A stretch of DNA of 33,548 bases from Oleidesulfovibrio sp964593925 (GCA_964593925.1 CAZQKM010000025.1:1-33548), one strand, 5' to 3'. Shown: positions 15,798-24,280, counted from the first letter of the stretch. A program made the numbers and translations. Notes: a model not told the origin generated them from the sequence alone.

Positions 15798-17036
15798 TTA
15801 TGGGACACTGCGCAATACGGCCAGAATTTCCAGCCGGGAAGCCTGCCATGCGGGATAGGCGCCGGCCGCAAGACCCAGCAGAAAAGAACCCATGCTTGTG
15901 CCGGCAATGAGTATCGGATCATACACAAAAGGCAAGCCGGCAAAATGGTACACAAGGGTGATAAGCCCGACAGAAGCCACAACTCCGCCCATGCCGCCCA
16001 AGCCGGACATGGTGGCTGATTCCAGTAAAAATTGGCCAAGAATATGGCCGCGCGTGGCACCTGTGGTTCGGCGTATGCCTATTTCAAGTCTACGGGCACG
16101 CACTAGCAAGATCATGATGGACAAGATGCCAAGGCTGCCTACAGAGAAGGATATACCGGATGAGAGCAAGCCCAATGTCCACACAAGATCAAGCGCTTTT
16201 TGCTGTAGTTGGTTGGCATCGCGTGCATTTAGAACAAAAAAGTCGTCACTACCTTCAATGGTACGGTGGCGTTGGCGCAGAATATCTGTAGCGGCCTTAT
16301 ATGCTGCTTCTTCTGATGCGCCGGGTTTAAGGTTTATGAATACGCCTGAAACCCATGTCTGGTTGGACATGCGCCGCATATATGTACTAAGCGGTACAAA
16401 TACCTGCTCGTCTTGGTCGTTGCCGGAAAGATCACTTCCTTTTTCTTCCATAACGCCTATAACGGTCAGGTTGGTCTGACGAAAGAACACGGCTTGCCCC
16501 ATGGCAGCCTCAGGTGAGCCAAAAAGGCGTGTAGCAATGGTTTTGCCAAGCACGATGACCTTTTCCAGAGTGTCCACTTCTTCCAGTGTAAAAAAGCGTC
16601 CTGTTTGCGCGTTGGTATTGCGTACTGATGTGTAGGCAGGAAGCGTAGCCACCAGTTGGCACTGTACGGTGTTGCGTCCCTTGCGTATGGGCATGGTGCG
16701 AGTGATATAGGGGGTGCCTCCCTGTACTTGGGGTATAGACCCCATAAGCGCCTGGGCATCGGCTAGGGTAAAGGTAGTTGTTTCTCCTCTGAAGCGTATG
16801 GCACCGCTTCGGCGAAAGTTGACATTGCCGGAGGCCACCTGAAAAAGATTGGGCCCCAGTTTTTGCGTCTCCAACTCAGTTTGATAGACCAGCGATTTGG
16901 TGATGTGCAACACGCCGGTGAGTACCATGGCCCCTAAAAAAACACCTAGCATGGCAAGGATGGTACGCAGACGATGGGTGGTCAGTGATTGCCGCGCAAT
17001 ACGCAGGCCTCTGAGTATGCCGGATGCCCCGCGCAT
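15798..17036 (-). CDS. MacB/FtsX-type ABC transporter permease
   Basis: A 412-residue inner-membrane permease with the MacB layout: a first TM segment at about 25-45 (RTILAMLGVFLGAMVLTGVL), a large periplasmic MacB_PCD domain, and three C-terminal TM segments in an FtsX domain (SVGSLGILSIMILLVRARRLEIGIRRTTGATRGHI region, then GGMGGVVASVGLITLVYHF and GTSMGSFLLGLAAGAYPAW). The cytoplasmic RRLEIGIRRTTGA motif is the usual contact site with the ATPase. Its ATG at 17036 lies one base beyond the stop of the other permease, so the two are translationally coupled. It should form the membrane part of a tripartite exporter with the membrane-fusion protein and ATPase of 20526-22498. Confidence 0.88.
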   Translation of the reverse strand: MRGASGILRGLRIARQSLTTHRLRTILAMLGVFLGAMVLTGVLHITKSLVYQTELETQKLGPNLFQVASGNVNFRRSGAIRFRGETTTFTLADAQALMGSIPQVQGGTPYITRTMPIRKGRNTVQCQLVATLPAYTSVRNTNAQTGRFFTLEEVDTLEKVIVLGKTIATRLFGSPEAAMGQAVFFRQTNLTVIGVMEEKGSDLSGNDQDEQVFVPLSTYMRRMSNQTWVSGVFINLKPGASEEAAYKAATDILRQRHRTIEGSDDFFVLNARDANQLQQKALDLVWTLGLLSSGISFSVGSLGILSIMILLVRARRLEIGIRRTTGATRGHILGQFLLESATMSGLGGMGGVVASVGLITLVYHFAGLPFVYDPILIAGTSMGSFLLGLAAGAYPAWQASRLEILAVLRSVP

Positions 17037-17037
17037 G

Positions 17038-18348
17038 CTAGCTGTCTCCTTTTAGGGCATGGATGGGGTCAAGCGAGGCAGCATTTTTTGCAGGCCGCAG
17101 GCCAAAGGTGATCCCCACGACAACAGCAGCAGTAACACCGGCAAAAAAGACCTTCCACGACAACTGTAATTCGATGAGATCAAAACTTGAAAGTATGTTG
17201 CCAAGCAGAATGCCAAGCCCCATACCAAACAGGCTTCCCATAAGTGTCAGGGTGACGGATTCCATAAGAAACTGCATGATAATGGCGTTGTTTCGTGCAC
17301 CCATGGCTTTGCGTAGGCCAATTTCCATCCGGCGTTCAGCAACGGCAAGATACAATAGGTTGGCGAGAACAAAACCTCCCACAACCATGGCAGATATCGC
17401 TGTAATGCCTAAGAATATCACAAGGCCACCTTGTAGCACAGCAAGAAATTTCATGATTTCATTTGCTGTGACAACGGAAAAGTCGTCAGGATCATTTGGG
17501 TTCAGGCGGTGCAAATAACGCAAGAGGCTGGTGAGTCCTTTGACGTGGTCTTCCATGGCGTCTGCATTGGTAAACTTGACGCGCAAGGCAGGAAAGTACT
17601 GCCTGTTCATATTAAAACGTTGGGTCAGGGTGCTTAGGGGAACAATGATTCTGTCGTCCATACGTGCGTTGGGAGAGCTGAGCCCCCGTTTACTGAGCAC
17701 TCCCACTACGGTAAAGGGTATATCCTGTAAAAATACGGTGCGGCCTATGGGGTTTGAGCGAGGAAACAGTGCCTCTCTGGGTTCGTCGCCTAATAAGCAT
17801 ACCCGTGAGCCACGGTCTACATCGGTTTGGGTGAGGTCACGACCTTCGGCAAGCGGCCAGTTCCAGGCTTCGGCATAATTGTTTGTGGCGCCTACAAGAT
17901 GGCCTACCTCGGTGTTTTGACCATCGGCTTTGGCTGTGATGTTGCGCTTAAGGCGCATGGGAACAACAAGATACACGCCGGGTAGCATTTGGCGAATGCT
18001 ATGTGCATCCAGAGGGGTTAGCGTAGTGAAACGTTGTCCCACAGCGCGATTGAAAACATCGCCCCCAAAAATCAACACGGCGTCAGGCCCAAACTGTTTG
18101 ACGACTTCAAAGGCTTTTTTTTGGGCGCCGTCCACAGCCGCAATGATAACGGTAAGCGAGGCAATACCCAGTGCAATGGCACAGATAACAAAGGCGCTAC
18201 GTAACTTGTAGGCCCATATGGCAGACACGGCTATAGTGTGCATCCGCCACAGCCCGTACAACCAGAAATACAGGTTTCGGCTTATCGGAAACAACGCGTT
18301 TTTGTGGGGCGTCATGGTGGGAGGGGATGTGGCTACTTGGGGTTGCAC
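17038..18348 (-). CDS. MacB/FtsX-type ABC transporter permease
   Basis: A permease of about 436 residues, paralogous to the downstream one. TM1 is AFVICAIALGIASLTVIIAA, followed by a MacB_PCD periplasmic domain (GATNNYAEAWNWPLAEGRDL, DIPFTVVGVLSKRG) and three C-terminal TM segments with the cytoplasmic AERRMEIGLRKAMGAR motif. I chose the GTG at 18348 because AAGGAG stands eight bases before it; an ATG at 18372 is also in frame, and the N-terminal 40 residues before the WRMHT segment are longer than usual for the family. The two permeases may form a heterodimer. The upstream neighbour is the symporter, not the cognate ATPase. Confidence 0.85.
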   Translation of the reverse strand: MQPQVATSPPTMTPHKNALFPISRNLYFWLYGLWRMHTIAVSAIWAYKLRSAFVICAIALGIASLTVIIAAVDGAQKKAFEVVKQFGPDAVLIFGGDVFNRAVGQRFTTLTPLDAHSIRQMLPGVYLVVPMRLKRNITAKADGQNTEVGHLVGATNNYAEAWNWPLAEGRDLTQTDVDRGSRVCLLGDEPREALFPRSNPIGRTVFLQDIPFTVVGVLSKRGLSSPNARMDDRIIVPLSTLTQRFNMNRQYFPALRVKFTNADAMEDHVKGLTSLLRYLHRLNPNDPDDFSVVTANEIMKFLAVLQGGLVIFLGITAISAMVVGGFVLANLLYLAVAERRMEIGLRKAMGARNNAIIMQFLMESVTLTLMGSLFGMGLGILLGNILSSFDLIELQLSWKVFFAGVTAAVVVGITFGLRPAKNAASLDPIHALKGDS

Positions 18349-18485
18349 GTTGGCTGCTCCTTGCCGAAGCATATATCGTTATTTCCGTATAAGCAAAAGG
18401 CGTTGAGAAAGGCTACGTTCTACGCTCCCCCTTGTTTGCAGACAAATATGAGGTTTCCAGCGACAGGACATACATGGTTTGAGTA

Positions 18486-20081
18486 TCAACAGTGGCTGTA
18501 ACAGAGCTCCAGGTGTTTTTTGTCAAGGGGGCGAGTGGCCAAGCTGAAGCCTATGGCCAGCGCAAAAGACAATGGTAGCGCGACCACATTGGGATCAACC
18601 CATTGTAGCAGATACCAGAAACTTTCTGGTGCTGCACTGGAGACAAGGGTGACCTTGCCGGTTATCCAGCGACACAGGCCAACGGCAGCAGCTTCTTTTT
18701 CATGAATAAAGAGCAGCCAGAACATGGACGTGACAAATCCTCCAACCATGGACACTTTGGCTCCTACTTTAGTCATGCCTTGCCAATAGAGTCCCAGTGC
18801 ATAGGCGGGGAGGAAAGCGGCGGCACACAGGCCAAAGAAGAAAGCCGTGGCTCTGGCAATAACCGACCCCGGCAGCAGCCATGCCCAGAGAAGCGAAGCC
18901 AGAATGGTCACCAGAGTACCTATGCGGTTTGCCATGATGCCCTGTTCAGTTTGTCCCAGGGTACGCCTGATGATGTCATGGCCAAGCGCGGTACCACCTG
19001 TATGATATTGTCCCGACATGGTGGACATGGCAGCTGCCAGCATGGCTAGCAGAAAGAATCCGGAAAACCAGCTTGGCATCATGGTTTCAATATATGTGGG
19101 AATGATTTTGTCCATATTGCCGCCGCTTGCTTCAATGGCTATTTTGCCAAATTTTTGAAAGAACACGACATTGGAAAGAGCACCTACGCTATAGGCCACA
19201 CCCGTTATCAGCAAGATGAATATGCCGCCAACCAGCACTGCTCGATGCAGCTCTCGGTCTGAGGGTACGGTCATGTACCTCACCGCAAGCTGGGGCTGTG
19301 CAAGTACACCCACGCCTACCCCGTAGACAATGGTAGTATAAATAATCAGCCACAGGGGCGAACCGGTCACAGTGCCTTGCGTCCAGCCCAACAGCCCTTT
19401 GGCTTGTAAGTCTTTGGGTACTAGGTGGGCCATTTGGGTCAGTGCTTCATGTGCGGGAACAAGGCCACCCAGTATCCAGTAGGTATATCCTGCCAGGACC
19501 AGCATCATAAAGACCATAAGCGTGCCTTGGAGTGCGTCTGTGTACATGATGGCCTTGATACCACCAGTGATGACATACACGGCCAGTATGGCGGTTACCG
19601 AAAGCAGGGCCACTATATAGGGAATACCCAGAGATACTTCGGCCAGCCGGGCAATGCCGATAAGTACTGCGGCAGAATAGATGGGAATGAATAGAAAAAT
19701 AACAGTTCCGGAAAATCCCTGGATGAAGCGGGATTGATAGCGCCTGCCTAAAAGTTCGGGAAAGGTGTGCGAATCAAGGGCAAGGCCTATGCGGCGCGTA
19801 CGTCTGCCGAAAAAGATCATGGCGATAAAGACACCCACGCCAATGTTGAGCGCCGTAAGCCAGAGCAGAGAAAAGCCGAAAAGTGCCGCAGCACCACCAA
19901 ATCCGATAATGGCTGAGGTGGAAATGAATGTAGCGCCATACGACATGGCCATGACAAAGGGGCCTGCCTGCCTGCCTGCGAGCATGTAGTCGGCATTGCC
20001 GCCGGTGTTTTTCCATGCTTTCCAGGTCAGCCAGAAGCAGCAGCCAAGATAGATTGCCGTGGCGATAAGTTTACCGGTCAC
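18486..20081 (-). CDS. Sodium:solute symporter (SSS family)
   Basis: A 531-residue secondary transporter of the LeuT fold with about 13 hydrophobic segments. Typical SSS blocks are DYMLAGRQAGPFVMAMSYGA, SAIIGFGGAAALFGFSLLW, YVITGGIKAIMYTDALQGTL and AMLAAAMSTMSGQYHTGGTA. It should couple inward sodium flow to uptake of an organic solute; the substrate cannot be told from sequence, though the family includes acetate, pantothenate and proline carriers. I chose the GTG at 20081, preceded by AAGGAG and a six-base spacer. It follows the 55-residue accessory gene by 18 bp. Both lie behind a promoter, a structured leader and a terminator, and sit between the ATPase and permease genes of an exporter. 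Confidence 0.9.
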   Translation of the reverse strand: MTGKLIATAIYLGCCFWLTWKAWKNTGGNADYMLAGRQAGPFVMAMSYGATFISTSAIIGFGGAAALFGFSLLWLTALNIGVGVFIAMIFFGRRTRRIGLALDSHTFPELLGRRYQSRFIQGFSGTVIFLFIPIYSAAVLIGIARLAEVSLGIPYIVALLSVTAILAVYVITGGIKAIMYTDALQGTLMVFMMLVLAGYTYWILGGLVPAHEALTQMAHLVPKDLQAKGLLGWTQGTVTGSPLWLIIYTTIVYGVGVGVLAQPQLAVRYMTVPSDRELHRAVLVGGIFILLITGVAYSVGALSNVVFFQKFGKIAIEASGGNMDKIIPTYIETMMPSWFSGFFLLAMLAAAMSTMSGQYHTGGTALGHDIIRRTLGQTEQGIMANRIGTLVTILASLLWAWLLPGSVIARATAFFFGLCAAAFLPAYALGLYWQGMTKVGAKVSMVGGFVTSMFWLLFIHEKEAAAVGLCRWITGKVTLVSSAAPESFWYLLQWVDPNVVALPLSFALAIGFSLATRPLDKKHLELCYSHC

Positions 20082-20099
20082 TGTCAACTCCTTTTGCCG

Positions 20100-20267
20100 C
20101 TATGGCGTGTCTGATTTTGGCAGATTCTTTCGTGGCTGCAGGGGGTGTGTCTCAGGATTGCCTTTTTCATTCCAGTTCCATAGCCCCCAGGCGATGCAGA
20201 CGCATGTCGCAAGAATACTGCACCAGAACGCAAGTGCGGTCTCCAGCGAGCCAAATCCCAGCATCAT
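20100..20267 (-). CDS. Symporter small accessory protein
   Basis: A 55-residue protein beginning MMLGFGSLETALAFWCSILA, with one TM helix from about 8 to 30 (TALAFWCSILATCVCIAWGL), then WNWNEKGNP and a short polar tail. Such tiny membrane proteins are found directly upstream of SSS symporters, and some family members assist the transporter. Evidence for being real: AGGAGG six bases before the ATG, a single TM segment, and an 18-bp gap to the symporter. The exact biochemical role is inferred. Confidence 0.85.
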   Translation of the reverse strand: MMLGFGSLETALAFWCSILATCVCIAWGLWNWNEKGNPETHPLQPRKNLPKSDTP

Positions 20268-20311
20268 AGTGCCCTCCTTGTGGTCTATTGTTACAATCAG
20301 ATCATATATAC

Positions 20312-20340
20312 AAAAAAACCGCAGGCTATACCGCCTGCGG
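20312..20340 (-). terminator. Intrinsic terminator in the symporter leader
   Basis: On the minus strand CCGCAGGC pairs with GCCTGCGG around a six-base loop, followed by seven T. It lies 45 bp before the accessory-protein start and about 120 nt after the proposed promoter, and could serve both as attenuator and as end of the exporter ATPase transcript. Confidence 0.85.
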
Positions 20341-20457
20341 CCTTCAGGTGCACTGTGGTGCCAATGGGTTTATTCAGACAACAGCATTCACCTTCCGGCC
20401 ACAGAAGAAGCCGAAATACAAAAAGCTATAATACATGTTAAAAATATATTGACACAT
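20312..20457 (-). ncRNA. Candidate riboswitch-like attenuator leader of the symporter operon
   Basis: The transcript before the terminator can fold into a long nested helix with three parts: CTGTGGCC (20397-20404) with GGCCGCAG (20335-20342, one G-U pair), AGGTG (20389-20393) with CACCT (20346-20350), and TGCTGT (20381-20386) with ACAGTG (20351-20356, two G-U pairs). The 3' strand of the outer helix overlaps six bases of the terminator stem, so the two folds exclude each other. The 24-base apical loop is free to contain a binding site. I do not recognise a known riboswitch class. Pairing was found by hand. Confidence 0.5.
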
Positions 20458-20463
20458 TTTTTT

Positions 20464-20493
20464 AATATACTAATGGAGGATATGCGTTGTCAA
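20464..20493 (-). promoter_or_regulatory. Putative sigma-70 promoter of the symporter operon
   Basis: Minus-strand TTGACA (20493-20488) and TATATT (20469-20464) are spaced by 18 bases. It starts only 33 bp downstream of the ATPase gene stop and would give a leader of about 190 nt before the accessory gene. Confidence 0.55.
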
Positions 20494-20525
20494 GGTAGAA
20501 GTGGCAAAGTTCGCTGACGACTGTG

Positions 20526-21254
20526 CTAGTGTTGTCCATTTTTTCCTATGAGCCTGGGATCCTGCCTATGTTCGGATTCTACAGCACCATCATGGAAATA
20601 TATTTTTCGGTGGGCGCGGGCGGCAGTGTTACTATCATGAGTAACCATGATAATGGTTTTTCCATGTGCGTGGATGGCTTGCAAGAGGTCGAGAATATCC
20701 CCGCTGGTTGCAGAGTCCAGCTGGCCAGTGGGTTCGTCTGCCAGAATAACCGCAGGATCCATCAGCAGGGCCCGAGCCAGCGCCACACGCTGCTGTTGGC
20801 CGCCGGACAGGCTGGATGGCTTAAAGTGCATCCTGTCGCCAAGGCCGACCTGCTTCAGCAACTCCTTGGCACGAGAGCGTAGTGTACGTAATGGGCGCCC
20901 ACTATACAGGCCAGGCATGAGCACATTGTCCAAAGCGGTGGAGTAGGGGATCAGATAAAAATTTTGAAATACAAATCCCGTCAGCATATTACGATAGTCG
21001 CTCAGTTCGTTGTCGCTCATGCAGGCCACATCGCGCCCATACAGATAGTAGCTGCCCCCACTTGGCCTGTCGAGCAAGCCAAGGATATGCAGCAGGGTGG
21101 ACTTGCCAGAGCCAGATGCTCCCTGCAGAGTGACAAATTCCCCTTGGGCAATTTCCAGATCCAGCGGACGTACCGCATGCACCGTCAGGTCCCCTTGCTG
21201 AAAGGTACGGTACAGCCCGTGCGTACGAATGAGCGGCTCTGCCTCGGAAGACAT
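20526..21254 (-). CDS. MacB/LolD-type ABC transporter ATP-binding protein
   Basis: A 242-residue ATPase that should power the exporter permeases. Walker A is GASGSGKST, the Q-loop GFVFQNFYLIP, the ABC signature LSGGQQQR, Walker B VILADEPT and the switch His lies in MVTHD. This combination is typical of the MacB/LolD/FtsE group. Its ATG overlaps the stop of the membrane-fusion gene by one base (TAATG), so the two are coupled. Instead of the permeases, the symporter module follows downstream on the same strand. The gene is intact. Confidence 0.93.
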   Translation of the reverse strand: MSSEAEPLIRTHGLYRTFQQGDLTVHAVRPLDLEIAQGEFVTLQGASGSGKSTLLHILGLLDRPSGGSYYLYGRDVACMSDNELSDYRNMLTGFVFQNFYLIPYSTALDNVLMPGLYSGRPLRTLRSRAKELLKQVGLGDRMHFKPSSLSGGQQQRVALARALLMDPAVILADEPTGQLDSATSGDILDLLQAIHAHGKTIIMVTHDSNTAARAHRKIYFHDGAVESEHRQDPRLIGKNGQH

Positions 21255-22498
21255 TATCGCGTCCCCCCACGGCTGGCGGAGGGGGCATCGCCTCCAAGGT
21301 CTACCTCAACGGCCACTTCGTCGCCTTCTGCCAGAGCACTGTGCACTTCGCTACTTTCAAGGCCACGCAGGCCTATTTCAGGGTATACGGCGCGGGGGGT
21401 TCCGTCTGCCTGGCGAACAAAAACCGTCTGTCTGCCATCTACCCATTTAAGTGCGGCATTGGGCAAGGCAAGCACGTTTTCTTTTACCTGTACGATCACC
21501 TTGCACTGTGTGGTCATTTCTGGCCGGAGCTTACGTGATGTTTCAGGGGTAAGTTTTACCAGAGCCTGATAATACACGATGTTATCCCGGATTTCTGGTT
21601 GGGGGTATATCTGGTCCACGCGTCCTTCAAAGAGCGTGGCAGGATAGGTGTCTACCGTGAATTCCACAGGCATACCGGGGAGAATTTTGCCCACATCGGT
21701 TTCATCCATATAAATCCACATCTCAAGCCTATTGGGGGCAAGTACCGTGATGAGATTGGCAACTTCTAACCCTGCGACTACGGTTTCACCTTCTTGTGCG
21801 GTGACCTGGCTCACGATACCCGTAATGGGGCTATGTATGCTGGTATAGGACATGCGTATACGCGCTGACTCAAGGTTTGCCTGAGCCTGTAGCAATGCTT
21901 CGCGAGCTTTGTCTCGTTCCAGCCCAAACTCGGTTTGCAGTCTACGCAATGTGGCCTTGCGGGTACGCACGTTGCTGTGGGCCACAGTAGTCTTTTGTTC
22001 TATGTCATCAAGTTTATTTTGCGCTTCAAGGCGCTGGCTGACAAGTTGTTTGGTGCGGTCAAGGTTGACGCTGGCATACTGCTCTTCTGCGCGGGCAGCG
22101 TTAAGCTGGGCGGATGCCTCATCAATACGCAATGGGTATGACAGCTCAATTTGGCGTAGTGCGGCTTGCGCTTTTTTTACACCGGCCAGCGCCTCATTCA
22201 ATGCGGCTTTTTGTTCGCGGTCATCAATTTCGGCAATAAGGTCGCCTTTTTCCACGGTATCGCCTACGCGTACAAGCATACGGCGTATGAGGCCCGTGGC
22301 CCGTGTGCCGGTTTTGACAATGGCGCCTACCTCCGGCTTGATGATACCAGTGGCTTCCAGCACTTCTCGTACCTGGCTGCGGGCGAGCTGCTCTGTACGC
22401 GTGATGGTTATGACACGATCTTTTTGTCTGCCTGACAGAAACCAGCCACCAACGGCAAGGCTACAGACCAGAAAGAGTATTGCATATATTGTACGCAT
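21254..22498 (-). CDS. HlyD/MacA-type periplasmic membrane-fusion protein
   Basis: A 414-residue adaptor that links an inner-membrane transporter to an outer-membrane channel. An N-terminal anchor (TIYAILFLVCSLAVGGWFL) is followed by a lipoyl half-motif (GAIVKTGTRATGLIRRMLV), an alpha-helical hairpin of about 120 residues rich in Ala/Gln/Glu, the second lipoyl half (SIHSPITGIVSQVTAQEGE), then beta-barrel and membrane-proximal domains (GMPVEFTVDTYPATLFEGRV). It pairs with the adjacent ATPase as in MacA-MacB systems, but here the permeases are separate genes from the ATPase. No TolC-like gene is nearby. The start has a weak ribosome-binding site. Substrate unknown: macrolides, peptides and siderophores are all exported by related pumps. 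Confidence 0.92.
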   Translation of the reverse strand: MRTIYAILFLVCSLAVGGWFLSGRQKDRVITITRTEQLARSQVREVLEATGIIKPEVGAIVKTGTRATGLIRRMLVRVGDTVEKGDLIAEIDDREQKAALNEALAGVKKAQAALRQIELSYPLRIDEASAQLNAARAEEQYASVNLDRTKQLVSQRLEAQNKLDDIEQKTTVAHSNVRTRKATLRRLQTEFGLERDKAREALLQAQANLESARIRMSYTSIHSPITGIVSQVTAQEGETVVAGLEVANLITVLAPNRLEMWIYMDETDVGKILPGMPVEFTVDTYPATLFEGRVDQIYPQPEIRDNIVYYQALVKLTPETSRKLRPEMTTQCKVIVQVKENVLALPNAALKWVDGRQTVFVRQADGTPRAVYPEIGLRGLESSEVHSALAEGDEVAVEVDLGGDAPSASRGGTR

Positions 22499-22770
22499 GC
22501 TATTACCAGATCATAAAATGATGTACACCATACCTACCTGTATGCTGTTTGAAAATCCAGTACCAGAAAAAGACAGTCATTTTTCCGGCAGGTTTTACTT
22601 TGTGCACTGGGCTTCAGGCATACCAAAAAGCAAGGAGGCAAGTAGTTGCTTCTACTTTTTTTGTCCGCATGCCGGGACCTTGCCATAGAAGTTTTTGGGA
22701 GCATTATACAAGGCCAACCGTGGGTAGGGAAAAACCTATGGTGACCGTTGTAGTATGCCGTGTGCTGAGG
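22499..22770. other. Intergenic region upstream of the exporter genes
   Basis: About 270 bp between two leftward genes. On the minus strand a perfect -10 hexamer TATAAT (22708-22703) lies about 200 bp before the membrane-fusion gene, but no good -35 hexamer precedes it. No clear terminator for the upstream gene was seen. Confidence 0.4.
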
Positions 22771-23673
22771 TCATATCTCCAATACCTGGCAGCGCACACC
22801 GTCTGCTTCATCCACAAAACGAAATCCAAAATTGGCCCACAGTGCTTCCATTAAGTGGATTCCAGCCATGAGGTCTGTTGTTCCGTGCGTGTGGGCAAGG
22901 CGGAAATATTCCAGAAAATCGCGTGTATGCTTATTAAGCATGGGAGCCTCGGCCAGAGCTTCTTCCCGCGAACGATATTCGGGGTAGTGGTCCATGGTGG
23001 CATATGCATAGATAAGTGAAAAAGAGAGCTGGGTGACCTTTTCACGTACATTCTGTAAAAACATGTGGCTGTTGTTGTGGTTTTGGTATTCGCTGATCTG
23101 AAAACGTATCCAGTCATAATATTCGCCACGGTTGGTCAATAAGCGGATATTACCGGCCAGTGAGTGCTCAAGATCTTGCCGTGCCCGTTGTGAAAGAGGG
23201 GTTTTATATACCTCATGTACCAAGGCGTCACGGAATTCAAAAGACCGGCGACTGGCTTCGTATTCACCATACAGGGCGTAAAGGTTCATGAAGTAGTTGG
23301 CAAAACTGTCTGGGCGCTCACGACGGAGTAGAAGTGGAAAACGCCCTCTGTTTACCAGCTTGGTAAACTCGTGCCAGTAAATGCAAAAACGCACTTGGTC
23401 GTCATACCACTGTGTGTATAGCTTGGGATGAAAAAGCAGTACATACCCAGACGGAGTATGCACAGCACGGGATACTGGCTCAAGGCCTGGGGTAGAGCGA
23501 AAGTGTGCATTTTTTTCCAGCGTGTTGACTGCTGCGTCAAAATCATCTGGTACCAGTATCCTGTCCAGGGGGAAGATCAGGGGAACCCGTTTGGCAGCTT
23601 CACCAAGCATACTTAGCTCAGCAAGGATACCTTGTTGGTGTTTACCGCTTTTTATCTCAACCGCTATCTTCAT
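22771..23673 (-). CDS. Conserved hypothetical protein, unidentified family
   Basis: A 300-residue soluble, aromatic-rich protein; no signal peptide or TM segment. Notable stretches are VEIKSGKHQQGILAELSMLG at the N-terminus, YWHEFTKLVNRGRFPLLLRR around residue 103-122, and RRSFEFRDALVHEVYKTPLS. The N-terminal IAVEIKSG looks like a strand leading into a small domain with LSMLGEAAKRVPLIFPLD. I do not recognise the family and assign no function. GGGGAG six bases before the ATG supports the start. It stands alone on the minus strand, divergent from the Hsp20 pair, and its frame is intact. Confidence 0.7.
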   Translation of the reverse strand: MKIAVEIKSGKHQQGILAELSMLGEAAKRVPLIFPLDRILVPDDFDAAVNTLEKNAHFRSTPGLEPVSRAVHTPSGYVLLFHPKLYTQWYDDQVRFCIYWHEFTKLVNRGRFPLLLRRERPDSFANYFMNLYALYGEYEASRRSFEFRDALVHEVYKTPLSQRARQDLEHSLAGNIRLLTNRGEYYDWIRFQISEYQNHNNSHMFLQNVREKVTQLSFSLIYAYATMDHYPEYRSREEALAEAPMLNKHTRDFLEYFRLAHTHGTTDLMAGIHLMEALWANFGFRFVDEADGVRCQVLEI

Positions 23674-23776
23674 TCTATTCTCCCCAGAGCAATACGCCCG
23701 CCCGCAAAACGTGTACCCCGGGCCATACCTATTGTAAAGGTTATCCTTGTAGGCCTCTGTCAGTAGATTTTTGGCG

Positions 23777-23828
23777 TAAAAATATCTATTTTACATGTTG
23801 ACAGCATTAAAAATAGGGCTATTTTTTA
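23777..23828 (+). promoter_or_regulatory. Hsp20 promoter with two AT-rich palindromes
   Basis: TTGACA at 23798-23803 is followed at 16 bases by TATTTT. Two palindromes flank and overlap it: AAAATA-TC-TATTTT (23779-23792) just upstream and AAAAATA-GGGC-TATTTTT (23809-23826) across the -10. They share the half-site and may bind one regulator. CIRCE (TTAGCACTC inverted repeat) is absent. Confidence 0.45.
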
Positions 23829-23858
23829 ATGTAAAGAAAATTTTAGGAGGTCATTGCA

Positions 23859-24266
23859 ATGGTGATTGATTTCAGCTCTCTTTATGAAATGCCAAAAAGT
23901 ATTGAGCAAATGTTTGAAAGCCTGGCAAGAGGCAGTAAAACTGGATACAGCAGGAATATTACAGGAGCAATGAACATTATTGAAGATGATAAAAAATATT
24001 ATGTAGATATACTTGTTCCATCTATTGATCCTGAAAGTATAGATTTGACAATATCTGACAAGAATATGATTGTTAGAGGAGAAGTCTGTAGATTGCAGGG
24101 TAGATACTTCAGGCAAGAACGTGAGTCAGGATCATTTCAGCGAGTTGTTGCTCTCAATACTCCTGTTGACAGAAATACAGTAGAAGCAAAATGTGAAAAT
24201 GGTATTCTGAGTGTTGTTTTGAAAAAATCTGAAGAAGTAAAGCATAAAAAGATTACTATTTCATAG
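23859..24266 (+). CDS. Small heat-shock protein, Hsp20 family
   Basis: A 135-residue ATP-independent holdase chaperone that binds unfolding proteins in the cytoplasm. The alpha-crystallin domain spans roughly residues 35-125 (NIIEDDKKYYVDILVPSIDP, then ENGILSVVLKK), and the C-terminal ITI of HKKITIS is the conserved IxI motif for oligomer contacts. AGGAGG precedes the ATG at eight bases. Base composition is markedly AT-rich compared with neighbours. It forms an operon with the second Hsp20 gene 14 bp downstream. The two are only distantly similar, so they may form mixed oligomers. Confidence 0.93.
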   Translation: MVIDFSSLYEMPKSIEQMFESLARGSKTGYSRNITGAMNIIEDDKKYYVDILVPSIDPESIDLTISDKNMIVRGEVCRLQGRYFRQERESGSFQRVVALNTPVDRNTVEAKCENGILSVVLKKSEEVKHKKITIS

Positions 24267-24280
24267 ATCGGAGAGTTTCA

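Noticed and set aside
23700..23858. CIRCE/HrcA operator in front of the Hsp20 genes
   Set aside because: The TTAGCACTC inverted repeat is not there; the palindromes seen are AT-only.
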